Source: Spongospora subterranea f. sp. subterranea (Eukaryota > Endomyxa: Phytomyxea > Phytomyxea > Plasmodiophorida). From it: a stretch of 64,000 bases of DNA. Each line of letters starts with the position of its first letter. Position 1 is the first letter of the stretch. Below are positions 1 through 10,673 of this stretch, one piece after another. Position numbers and translations under genes: made by a program. The DNA lies in contig JAUGWO010000142.1 in assembly GCA_049724395.1 (NCBI GenBank), forward strand, positions 202,918-266,917, given 5' to 3'. The notes under the pieces are model-generated. The model did not search any database and was not told the DNA's origin. It worked only from the letters and a program-made list of their open reading frames with translations.

Positions 1-1
1 A

Positions 2-622
2 GCGCGGTCGCTCCTTGATAGCCTGTTGAGCCAGGTCAAGCACCGAGGTATCAAGACGATATATGTGTCCAGCGACCTGGCCCAGAAGGCCAAGTTATCG
101 GTGGAAGAAGATCAGGTGCCGTCCAAGACCTCCAAACGCAGCCCATCACCTACCAACGTTCCCTCAACAAATCACCATCGTATACTCGGCAGGGAGCTCG
201 TGCACCTACTCAAACTGGCGCCAAACCACGAAATCCAATTATCGCTCCTTCCTAGTTTATATAAGCGCCAATTCGGCTGCGACATTGATCGCACGGGATA
301 TTCCTCGTTATCGCCATTAATTCGATCGGCAATTGCTACAGATTTTCGAATCAGTATGTATCCGAAAGGCACAAACTGGTATCTCAGCGCCAAACTGTCT
401 CGGGTCGTGCCCGAATCAACTCCCGAACCGCGAACTAAGCGACCTAAACTCGAGGCAACCCCATGCATCTATTTCAATCAGAGGGTTGGGTGCAAGAAGG
501 CAAGTACTTGCCCATTTGTCCATGTATGCGATCAATGTGGTAGCCGTAGTCATGGCAGAGTATCATGCGCTACGTCAGTCAGGTCTTCATTGCCGCCCGC
601 CCATGAATCGGCAAACGTTTGA
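2..622 (+). CDS. LOTUS-like and CCCH zinc-finger protein, 5' partial
   Basis: The frame is open to the left window edge, so the true start lies outside; there is no ATG before the first recognisable domain. A helical stretch beginning RILGRELVHLLKL, with LPSLYKRQFG and GYSSLSPLI, has the spacing of an OST-HTH/LOTUS domain, a small winged helix that binds RNA (including G-quadruplex RNA) or RNA helicases. It is followed by one CCCH finger (C-x8-C-x5-C-x3-H, starting CIYFNQRVGC) and directly by a CCHC knuckle-like motif (C-x2-C-x4-H-x4-C, CDQCGSRSHGRVSC). The order suggests a cytoplasmic RNA-binding regulator. The CCCH assignment is firm; the LOTUS assignment rests on pattern only. The tail is short and polar and ends at a TGA. 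Confidence 0.6.
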   Translation, partial: ARSLLDSLLSQVKHRGIKTIYVSSDLAQKAKLSVEEDQVPSKTSKRSPSPTNVPSTNHHRILGRELVHLLKLAPNHEIQLSLLPSLYKRQFGCDIDRTGYSSLSPLIRSAIATDFRISMYPKGTNWYLSAKLSRVVPESTPEPRTKRPKLEATPCIYFNQRVGCKKASTCPFVHVCDQCGSRSHGRVSCATSVRSSLPPAHESANV

Positions 623-1101
623 AGAAAGGCCATCACCGACCCACCGTCCGTCCCGCTGATTATCTATTGTTTATATATCTGCATCATATACACCACATAA
701 ATATATCTATAACGTCATCGTCTTAATATCGTCAGCATCCGGACAGGTTCCAGCGTTGTTGGTTAAAGTTTGCTACTCGGGGAAAACAACCAAATCGGGA
801 TATTTTTTCATGAAAAATCGTGAGTGGCTGGAGGTAAACAGTTGATATACAGAAATAATGTGCCACTAAAGACGCCACTCTGATTCCCTTCTAACCCTTG
901 AGCTCCACTCCTGAAACCTATGGCATCGGTTGCGATTAGGTATGTCGAGTTAGAGCAGGCAAGAGGGAGAAGGGGTAATAGAATTAATCACACAATATTT
1001 GAGGATATATTAGATAGACACTGGTCAATATGGATTTGATCTGGTATATGATCGAGTCCAATTCCATCTATGTTGAGCCTCATCGGCTCCAATTGCCCCT
1101 G
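623..1101. other. Intergenic, no gene seen
   Basis: AT-rich sequence between two convergent genes. I see no conserved reading frame, RNA gene or repeat here; it probably holds both 3' UTRs. Confidence 0.5.
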
Positions 1102-1628
1102 CTAAAACATTTGCCGGTCAAAGGTCAGGAGAACATGGTGGGCGCGAGGTCGTACCTGACCGTTGATACGGCTATGGAGGTCCCGTATCGTCTGATATGA
1201 TGGATGGGTATCTGGCAAGAGCATGGCGTATGCACTATTGGGATTACCATTATTGAAAATTGGGGCGATCATCGTGATGTAATCCCATACCATATCTGCC
1301 CTTTCACATCCGCCAGATAGAGGGATGATCCTAGGGCTGAATCATAACCCAATTCGAACTGGTGCTGGAGGACGTCATTATCGGGTGAGTCCTCCAGCCC
1401 GTCAACATAACCGGTATTGATCTGCCGCCTCCGAATCGATAGGTCAGTTCGATTGGCGATATCGATATCATATAATCGGGCGATATGATGGTACATGATC
1501 TGGCTCAGCCGTTTGCACGACAGCGATAGGTCCTGGGAGGAATCCATACCCAAATACATCGATATAGCGCTTATACAATCATCAGGCAGGCAGGTTAACA
1601 CATCTAGGAATGTCACCGGTTTATCCAT
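1102..1628 (-). CDS. F-box plus Yae1-like protein
   Basis: Two exons, complement(1291..1628) and (1102..1234), separated by a 56-bp intron with GTATGG donor and AATAG acceptor; the join preserves frame and gives about 156 residues. The N-terminus LPDDCISAISMYLG...LSLSCKRLSQI looks like an F-box, the Skp1-binding module of SCF ubiquitin ligases. Residues about 65-115 (INTGYVDGLE ... FELGYDSALG) follow the glycine/tyrosine spacing of the Yae1 N-terminal domain (YxxGYxDG...GFxxGY), which in Yae1 works with Lto1 to load Rli1/ABCE1 with Fe-S clusters. Having both in one small protein is unusual. The F-box could be fortuitous hydrophobic patterning; the Yae1 resemblance is moderate. Confidence 0.5.
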
Positions 1629-2398
1629 CGTGATAATTTCCAGGCGATTACGGCCATGCGGTCGGCCAGCGGCGGACTAAAAATTAACACCGCAACGCCA
1701 TCAGAGAATTGCTGGACAATTCCTGTTGTGTCGGGAATGATGCAAACAACAAAAAACTGGAATAGCTGGAAGCCCAGACGATGGACCTCGTGATAGCAAA
1801 CCATTTTTTTCACAGATGATGAACGCGGTTTGTTCAAAATTCTACAGTTGCTCATCGTTCGAAGAAGGCTTCGTTGATTCTATAGATATGGTTGAAGTAC
1901 AGTAAGTAGATGACCACTTTGAAAATGTCTCTGGCAGAGATCTAATCGTCAGTTATAGTCTGTGTCGCGCACATGGTTACGCCCAATCTACTGCACAACG
2001 AGAGTTATGAGGGGGCAGCCTTGGACGTTGTAAGCCTCCCCACCGGCGGTCTACGGCAGGTGCCTAAGCTGAGGCTGTATTGGAACAGCAAATCGTAGCA
2101 TTGAAGTTTGACGTAAAAATCGGGTGGTGAAATAAACTCGAAGTTATACACAATTTGTTTTGTCCCCCATTTGTAGAGATTCAAGAGCAAAGTTTAGCTG
2201 TTGGGAAAATTTCCCCGCCACTAATGACGTTGTTTTCACTGGAATTGCCGAGAGAAACAGAGATTGTGGCCAAAGGCCGCGCCAACATTCATCTGGACTG
2301 TAACAGTAGTGTAACAAGTACAGTGTACAGAACAGGGTAGCGCATGACTGAGTACAGTGTACTGAAAGAGGGTAGCGCATGACTGAGGAGGCCGGCGG
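1629..2398. other. Intergenic between divergent genes
   Basis: Shared 5' region of the F-box/Yae1 gene (minus) and the primase gene (plus). Apart from the 34-bp direct duplication at 2319-2388, I see no supported gene. Confidence 0.5.
2319..2388. repeat. 34-bp tandem duplication
   Basis: Two adjacent copies, each starting TACAGTGTAC and ending GGTAGCGCATGACTGAG, lie within 15 bp of the presumed primase start codon. The copies differ at a few internal bases. Confidence 0.8.
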
Positions 2399-4522
2399 AT
2401 GGGGGCAACATCATGGGTCATAATATCATCATCATCTCACCATAACCATAATATGCAGGTCACTAATACCGCCGGATCATTACAAGCTCAACAGAGTAAT
2501 GCCATTAGCTTCAGTAATTCGCTCCCGTTAACACTCTATCGGGACCCTCCTAATGGACCAGTCACCCTACAGGAACTGGAGACATTCGCCGTTGACAGAC
2601 TACAGTGTAAGATCGCAATTCCTGTGGTTTTCCGAGTTGATTTAGATTTGCGATTCAGTATTGAGGAGGTTCGAGCAAATTCGAGCAAACGGAGGAAAAG
2701 TCTCGGATCATCGTATTCAAATGGTATTCGCAGAGACTCGTTTTCGAGAGAGTGACCAGGCTGGAAATGAAACAGCGCGAAAATTACCTGGAGAAGCATT
2801 TCGCAGAAAGGATACAATATCCCATTTCACATTGCGTTTGGCGTTTTGCCATACCGAGGTTGCAGCTCCATTTTCACATTCCACGAACTATAATAACGAA
2901 TCAACAATAGGAGCTTCGGGTGTGGTTAAGGAGAATGGAATCGGAGTTATTCAGGTATCTACTTTAACAGCATGGAAATTGCTTATTGACTGCAATCTTG
3001 GCAATCTAGGTTTCGTTTTGACTCCGCCTCACCTGAGGAGCAAAGAAAGCTTCTGGAAGAACACAATCTTCATTTTGATGAGGTATAGATGATGCAGCTT
3101 TGACAATGTGGTTTTTCGTTTCTGAAAGCACCTCAACCATAGTGTCCAACTGACGAACTTCGACGTGTCGAATCCATGCTGCTTCAGACTCCAACCTATC
3201 AAAAAGGGTCCCTCGTCTACAAGGTATACCAGTTGTTTGTCATCAATCGTTAGTATGAGTCTTTGAATTGTTGTATCAGGTCGGGTTTTCCCAGGCATTG
3301 GAATTGATCGGTCGGCGCCGTGTTTATGTTAATCGAGGTATAGTGCTGCATATTTTCGTGATCACAATGACCAATATGTTCAATGCGCTTTGCAGGAGTT
3401 GCTTACATCCCGAGACAGGAGCTGGTCTCATTAATTTCCACCAGTTTTCGGTCGTTTCTATCATTGTCTTTGATGACAGCGCTTCATGCTATTCTCGCAA
3501 AACGTCACGATTCGCGTCTCGGTATTGCAATTGTGCTGCTGATGTACCCGCATCGTGAATCTCGCCTTTGTAGATAATTTACTGACCAATTTGAGTGTTG
3601 GCGAGCTGGGTCCCGGGTACAAGTCTAACACCGTTGCTGGATCAGTTAAACCTGAAGATCTTGCTGCCTTAGCGGTCAGTAAATTTGCACTCAAACGTTG
3701 CGGTCAATTGTCAAAAATCCCAGGACTGGATGATTTCTTATCATGTCTTCATTTAGGAGTCGTCGTTTCCGTTGTGCATGCAAAGTTTATACGAAGGCTT
3801 GATTCGTGACAGTCATCTGCGTTATGGTGGAAGGCAGCAGCTTGGCTTATTTCTCAAAGGCATCGGTCTTTCCCTTGACCACGCACTGTACTTTTTTAGG
3901 ACTGTCAGTCTTATAGTTAATTATTTTAATTTTTTACCGCGGAACTGAATTCATGGAATTAGGTATTTTCTAAAAAAAGTTCAGCGAAGAATTTTGATAA
4001 GGCGTATGCATATAACATTCGACACAATTATGGCAAAGAAGGAAAGCGTCAGGACTATGTCCCTCTATCATGTCACATGATCATTTCTGGAGCGGCTCCT
4101 TCCGAGGGGGTAATTTCTCAGTAGTTTCAAATTTGTGTTTCTAATCAGCTTCAAGGATCATCATGGCTGCCCATTTCGCCATTTCGATGAAGGGCGACTT
4201 GCAGCAAAACTGCGTCTGCGTAAGGTCAAAGAATTTCAAATTGAGACAATGTAAAAGCAACTGTAATTGTCCATCGTCAAGTTCAAATTTGTGAAATCAG
4301 GATATCGCTTGTGAAAGATAAACACTATCAGTTGGCGTGCCGCGAATATTTCAAAGCCACACATGGCGGTGAACTTGGAGCAAAGGTCCGTTCGATTGAT
4401 TGCGACATTAAATACGGTTGTCTTACTTTTGCCATGTCAAGGTGGGCAACCATCCAAATGAATATTTCGAAGAAAGTATGGATATGTTAAACAAGAAAGA
4501 CACCGGCAGGGCAGAAACTTAA
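2399..4522 (+). CDS. PRIM2: DNA primase large subunit
   Basis: Multi-exon gene for the regulatory, iron-sulfur subunit of DNA primase, which with the small subunit and Pol alpha makes RNA-DNA primers for replication. Recognisable blocks in order: [19 protein letters not shown] (N-terminal), [44 protein letters not shown], then the C-terminal 4Fe-4S domain. All four expected cysteines are visible: [22 protein letters not shown] and QLACREYF, plus [11 protein letters not shown] and [14 protein letters not shown]. It ends shortly after [10 protein letters not shown] with TAA at 4520-4522. Introns are 50-70 bp (for example after PSEG, GTAATT...TTCAAG). Exact exon edges in the 2640-2830 stretch are unclear, because two frames look partly coding there. 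The ATG at 2399 is the first in frame. Confidence 0.9.
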
Positions 4523-4569
4523 AAATATAGGATAAATCTATAAATTAATCTGAATTAAATGATTGTGTA

Positions 4570-5340
4570 TCAACATTCATAAAGGGATCCTCCACGATTT
4601 TTGTTCGTCTTCATGCTTTCTTTGTGTGCTTGATATGTAATGCGGAACCCATCTCCTAAGTTCAACAGTGACTTCCATGTCTTGCCAATGCTCATCACAG
4701 CAGCTTCATCATTGGCCGCATTGGTCCACAGAGCAATCCGATCCTTCTGTGGACGGACGCTGATAACTGCTCCACATATTTGATCGCTGTATTCCTGGAA
4801 ATTTTCCCCGATCATCGCCTGCAACAAAATTAAGCTCAGAACGGCACAATTTACACCAGGTTCGAACTAACCATGACAGTGTACAACCAAATTTCATTCA
4901 ACTTTTGAACCATTTGCCTTTGCACCGAAAGGACCCATTTCCCCCCAGCCTCGTTTCGCGCATCTTCCCATTCCGGCTTGGTACCCGAGCGGAAAACATG
5001 GTAATACGATCCTTGGCTTAGTCGAGAACTACAACGAAACGCAGTCGATATCAACTGTCCAACAAACACTAGACACACTAGACAAGGCTTAAACTAACGG
5101 TGGCACAATGTTATTGAACAGCGACCAAAATCCTCCGACGGAATCGAAGGAATGCAGTTGGAACAGGGATTCGCCCCAGACTACGGGTTTAGTTTTTGAT
5201 GGCGCATCGTACCAGATGGTCCACGCCTCTTGCAATGGCATGTCTTCATTAGCGGCGGCCGGAGTCGCCTGTGAGGGCTCGTCCAATTCAACTGTGTTGA
5301 CGACGGTGGTGATCACGATTGGCGCCGGGTCATCGCTCAT
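4570..5340 (-). CDS. EIF4E: Translation initiation factor eIF4E
   Basis: Three exons, complement(5099..5340, 4872..5028, 4570..4818), with phases that agree. The cap-binding protein recruits mRNA 5' caps to eIF4G. Visible family blocks: EAWTIWYDAP with the conserved tryptophan, SFDSVGGFWSLFNNI, PPSRLSQGSYYHVFRSGTKPEWED (exon 2, including the WED cap-stacking tryptophan), GGKWVL, LNEIWLYTVM, then ENFQEYSDQICGAVISVR and DRIALWT in exon 3. The start is the ATG at 5338-5340, with a short acidic leader before the core. Length about 215 residues, normal for the family. It ends close to the 3' end of the convergent primase gene. A 99-bp tandem duplication lies immediately upstream of the start. Confidence 0.93.
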
Positions 5341-5390
5341 GACTACACCAGATATTACTGGGGAGATCTCACAGGATGGAAATACCGTAC

Positions 5391-5590
5391 GGTATCTTAC
5401 AGCGACGCGGGTTCCATAGGTACACGAATGTACACACCAACACCCAGGGTTGATTGGCACGACACTACCAACGGGCGCAGTAATGGTACGGTATCTTACA
5501 GCGACGCGGGTTCCATAGGTACACACATATATGTACACACAGCACCCAGGGTTGATTGGCACGACACTATGGCCAACCGAGGTTGGACAC
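5391..5590. repeat. 99-bp tandem duplication upstream of eIF4E
   Basis: Two copies begin GGTATCTTACAGCGACGCGG (5391 and 5490) and share GGGTTGATTGGCACGACACTA near their ends. They lie just upstream of the eIF4E start codon, so they may duplicate promoter or 5' UTR sequence. The rest of 5590-6010 is AT-rich with no supported gene. Confidence 0.85.
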
Positions 5591-6010
5591 TTTTGCATCT
5601 TGATCTCCCTGTCTCCCTGTCTGGCTTTAACCTTCGACAGATCAAGGAAACGAGGTGCTTGACGGTGAAAGCACTAATCTTTGAGAAGTTATTATATCGA
5701 GCGCAGGGTTCCTTTTTCTGATGTCCGTCAACTTCGATTTTTTTCCGATTATGGTTCACTTGACTGTGTTGAGTCTTGATACAATACAACTTTGAAAAAA
5801 GCCGATTGTCATAAAAAAACACCCGAATATATGCGTGATTTTTATTGAGCGCTTTTCTGAAGCAATGCAACGGGAACCATATATGTTGTCGTGTCGGTAA
5901 ACGATCGTGATAATCAGCAACCTGAATCGTTTATCGCTTGACGTCAATGTAAAAATTGATCGTCTGTAACTGTACTTGGTTGATCTAGTTCGGCCATTTG
6001 ACTGGCGACA

Positions 6011-9000
6011 ATGGATGATATCGATGATATTACGGGGCCTGGTCCGGATACGGATTTCAAACTCGGTTCAGATCAGGATCAGGAGCAATCGCCTGACCCG
6101 AAACCTGATGACGATGTGCTCGACGACAAACCTGGAGATCAACAATTGAACGATCATGATTCAAAATCCTGATCAAAACCCGGAATTCGATATGGGAACG
6201 CAATCAGGTCAGGAACAGGATGAAGACAGTATCCAGATGGATCAGGACAAAGAAGATGCTCCCCCTTTGATAGTGACAACTTTAGCAATTTCAAAGATTC
6301 TGATGCGAATGTGGATCATTTAGACTCATTGAATCGCAATGATGATGGTGCTTTCCCCTCGGATAAAGCTCCATCAGCGATGACGCCTAAAACCATGATA
6401 CCCGAGAGCAACGAAGGTCATGTGGTGCAATTTGCGTCGGAGCATTCGGCGCCGGCCTTAGTGGATAATGACGCCCAGATTGATCACGATCCTGACGGGG
6501 ATGAGAGCATTGCGGATGACAACCCAGAATATGGGGATCCAGATCAGATGGCGTTGTTATCTAATCTGGATCCCAATGATCCTGTTGTCGCCCGCTTCCA
6601 AGAGGCGATGATCGCGCAGATGAAGAGAAATGAACTGCGATTAGATGCGGAACTGCTAGAGAAGAGCGAGGAAGTGAAACGCCTCAACCGGACCAGGGAG
6701 AACATTGGTGTTGATCTATATGCGATGCAGCAGCAATTAGCCAGGATGCAGATGCAGCTAGAAAAGACGCACGATCGGTTCAATATATTTACACGTTTAC
6801 GAGGGAAAGCGGAGGAAGAGAGAGCGGCCTTGCTCGAGGATCTTGCACTGAAAGCAGTGGCGAAGGAAAAGGCTTTAGCCGGCGCGAAACAGGCCAGCCA
6901 AGAACTCAATCAAGCAAACATGAAGTTGAGGTGAGCAACAACATATTGGGAGATGGTGGCCAGGGATATGGCGCTAACGTCATCGTTACTACAGACAGAT
7001 AACCGAGTACAATAACGATCTGAAGAGCGACATAACGGTGACCAGGAGGACCGCCTATGCCGAAGAAGCGGAGATGGCGAAAATGGAGAAGGAAAAGAAG
7101 ATGCAAGACTACATGATTGACCAAATGAACAGGCAGATACAGGAGCTGGAAGATAATCTGAAGACGGTCACGCTTCAAGTGGGATGTGATGCCAAGGAAT
7201 GAATATTTAGCTCAGTGTTCATCATGAATAGGTGGAGAATCAAAAGAAAGAGACCGCAGGTGCGCGAAGATACAATTAAACTGGCGTTGGATGAAATGTC
7301 GCAAATCAAAGCGGACAAGAACGATTACATTTCAAAGTAGCGAGAGTCAAGGTCACTCACGATATGATCGAGTGTTCTGACAGCTTCTTCACAGATGGAA
7401 ATCATCACTGATTGCCATGTCCCGACGCGACGCAGCTCTGGAGCAATGTGATCACGAGTACCAACAATTACAGGCAATAGCATGGCATGCTGAAGGTTAT
7501 ATGAGCCAGTTGTTGACTAACGACAATACAGGTGAAATTACTGACCGTCAAGAGCAGTCGGGATGGTGTGTTGAAGGCGATACAAGATGAGCAGGAAACA
7601 AATGAACAATTAACAGCCGTATTAACTAAAGTACAGACAGATTGCAAATTCATCGAGTCCCAGGTAAATCATCTCGTGATTTCAAATACCCATCCGTAAT
7701 AGAAGATTGTTCTAGATCGAGCGAATCGACGGCAATAAACAGAAGCTAGTATCAGATGGGCACATCTTGCAATCGCAATTAGAGTCCATCGATGCACAAT
7801 TACAGCAAGGTAGAGGACACACAACAAACTGGTTTGACGACGAGCTAATATCGCCCCGAATATAGTGCAATCCGAACGGGGTCTAGTTGACGTTGAGATC
7901 CAGAGAATTCAGAAGGGGAAATCGAACTGTGATAGGATCAGAACCGAGAAGGAAAACGAGATATTCGAGCACATGTCGAGTCAGGCTACAGGATCGCAGG
8001 CTCTACAGAACATCATGAAAAACATCGGGAAGGTGAGGAAAGAGATGGAGGACAAGGTCAGTGGTACGCCGGCGCAGGAATGATCGTGATCTTGATCTGG
8101 CAAGAGAATTTAGGAGAAGAAGATGGCTGAAACTGAGAATGAGATCGCCCGTATCAAGCTGGATATCTTGAACACTGAAGCAAATAACAAGGATCTGCTC
8201 AAGACGTTATCGAGTATTGAAAAGGAGGTGAGGTGATGATACGATTGTTCGCTGTGAGCTCAATGCGCCTTCCCGATAGCTATCCGTTCGCGACGCATTA
8301 GTCAGCAAATATGAAGCTGAGATGAAGTCCAGAAACGATCAAGTGCAGAACAAGCAGAATGCGATCAATGGACTCAACAGGAAACTCGAGGCGATGAGCA
8401 AAAACGTCATAGAGGATAATAGTAGTGGTGCATTGGAGGGTAAAATAGAGGGTTTAGAGAAGGAGCTAAACGTGAGTTCAACGCAATTTAGTCAACAAGT
8501 GAATCGCAGGTCGTCGACGCTGATGATTTGGATAGGATACGAAGCAAGCGTCGCTACTATTGCAACGGCAGTGGATTGGGGCACAAACCGAGCTGGTAGA
8601 GTTGGAGGTTTCCGCGTCTCAGGAAACAGAGAAGGTGGCGGAAATGAAGGCGAGACACACAATACTGAGGCAGAAAGAGGTCAGGATCAAGGGACAAAAA
8701 AAGACGTTGGAAGGTGACTAGAGTTCGGGGGCAGCATCAGGATCTGGGAATTGACATCGGGTTTTTAGATGATATCGCTGAACTACGCCGATCTATTACC
8801 AATATCCATAATGAGATTACGCGAATTAATGGACTCCTGGCCCAATTTAAGACGAAACAAGAAATCTTACAAGCCGAGAATCATTCGAAGGAGAGGGAAG
8901 CTGAGGACAGAGAGGACCATATCCAATTGGTGAAGAAGCAGGGTGAGGGCGGTGATAAGTTCTTGGGTCGATGTCCAACAATGGGTTCAGGTTTTGAGAA

Positions 9001-9948
9001 AATTGCAGCGCTACGGGAGTCTAAGGCGCAGCTAGTTGATCAGCTGGCCGATCTATCTGAGCAAATTCTGCTGTGGGAAAGGAAGATCAGTCTGGAAAAG
9101 GAGACACAAAAGGCGATTGATCCAGAGCTGGGTCAAGCCGAGGTATATCGCGTCTTGAGAGTTTGTTGAAAAAGCAGATTCACCAGGTTCGTGACCCTGC
9201 TAGGTAGAGCAGATGAGGAAGGAGGTACATCGTATGGAGCTACAACTGCAATCGATCAAGAAACGCCAAGCTGAGATAATGGAGGACGGGTTGCGAGCCA
9301 TAGAGAAGAGAGATGATATACAGGTGAATACATACGAGAGCCCCTTTGGTGATTCATTATGGGGGTATCCTTCAGATGAGGCATCTCACCAGTCGCCGAA
9401 CCGAATTGACAAAATCAGCATTGGCAAGGCAGATCGCAACACTGAAGGCCGATATCAAGAAAAGAACGAAGGAGATACGGGAGGTGATTGAAAAACATGT
9501 TAAGCTGGTGATATAATGATGATCATTACGGTGAACAGGTTGACGAGTCGATACGAACACAAGAGGCCAGCACTGCAAACCTTACCTCGATGTGTGAATC
9601 GCTACATGCTCAGTTTCAGGAGTTGGAAGAAAAGAAGGCGGCCATTGATGCCAAGCTAGAGCTAGGGAAGTTTCAGAAACATCTGGCGAGTGAGATTTTG
9701 GCGATATTCACAGAGGCAAAATCCAGACTGGCGAATCCCGCAGCGAAGTAAACATATCTTTGGTCTCGATTCTATGGATAGTAACTGCGTTTGCTGTTCA
9801 CAGATTGCCAGAGATAACTACTACTCTTCATGAGCAAACTGAGCGCCTCGAAGCTCTCAAGGTTCAGCTACGAACCTTGAAATCTGAGCACAGCGAATAT
9901 GAACCGTATTTTGATTCATTATTAAGCTTTGCAACTCTGACATATTGA
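6011..9948 (+). CDS. CCDC40: CCDC40/FAP172 axonemal ruler protein
   Basis: Long coiled-coil protein in many exons. With CCDC39 it forms the 96-nm molecular ruler that positions inner dynein arms and radial spokes on motile axonemes. The N-terminus (from the ATG at 6011) is acidic and low complexity. Family blocks follow: NIGVDLYAMQQQLARMQMQL, then MDQMNRQIQELEDNLK-like helices, EHMSSQATGSQALQNIMK, LERKQ-like NKQNAINGLNRKLEAMSK, and the most diagnostic stretch LVDQLADLSEQILLWERKIS followed by KEVHRMELQLQ. These follow the order of animal CCDC40. Introns are about 50-70 bp. The acidic leader changes frame twice (about 6160 and 6255) without a clear intron, so either small assembly errors or unseen splices are present. 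It ends at TGA 9946-9948. Confidence 0.87.
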
Positions 9949-10673
9949 TCGGTAATCGTCAAAATTATACACTATGGAATCTTTGTCGTGCAGCCGCGAT
10001 ACTTCAAAAAATTTGACACATACGAGCGAGAGTCAAACTGACTAGGAGACAGCTTTGAGAGACAGGAGTTCTGTTCGAGATTAACAAATGATGAGTATAT
10101 CCTTTTAGTTAGACTGTCTCGTTTGTCCCGGTTTCAATCAAAACGCACGGTATCAAATTTCATAGATGCTGCAGTGCGATACTTGCCATCATCATAATGC
10201 GCGGTATCGGTTCAATGCAGTTGCACGGTGGACCCCATTGTCAACAGACCTTCCGACCTTTCTCCAGTCGCGACGATTCTACTCATGATTCAACACCCTC
10301 TTTCACTTCACTTTACTAAATGAACGAAACGATCGGGGCCCTATGTTCTCTTGAAACTAAACAGGACATCAGCGATGTTGACGTTACAGCACGCGTCTGT
10401 AGTATTATTGACTCAGAAGCCCCCTGAAGGTGTAACACTCGTGTAACTCAATCCGTCCTGACATGTGCATCGAGTGATGTGTAACACGTGTGATGGTGCG
10501 CGGCCCACGGGTCCGATCCACAGCCTGTACTATTGCCTGATGATGCAAGAATCTCGGCTTGTGTAATGGAGAACATTCCGCCGCGGACATATATTCATTT
10601 GATTCGGTCCATCCTCTTACCATTTACGAAAGCAATACAGAAATCCACACGAATACGACACGTCGCACATTGA
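9949..10673. other. Intergenic, no gene seen
   Basis: About 725 bp between CCDC40 and the DnaJ gene. No conserved frame, RNA gene or clear repeat is visible; it presumably holds the DnaJ promoter. Confidence 0.5.

Noticed and set aside
4380-4445. Apparent loss of a fourth Fe-S cysteine in the primase near NHPNEYF
   Set aside because: Counting the spacing of the family shows that the four ligands are the cysteines in FPLC, LSC, HGC and LAC, all of which are present; the cysteines in the skipped intron are irrelevant.
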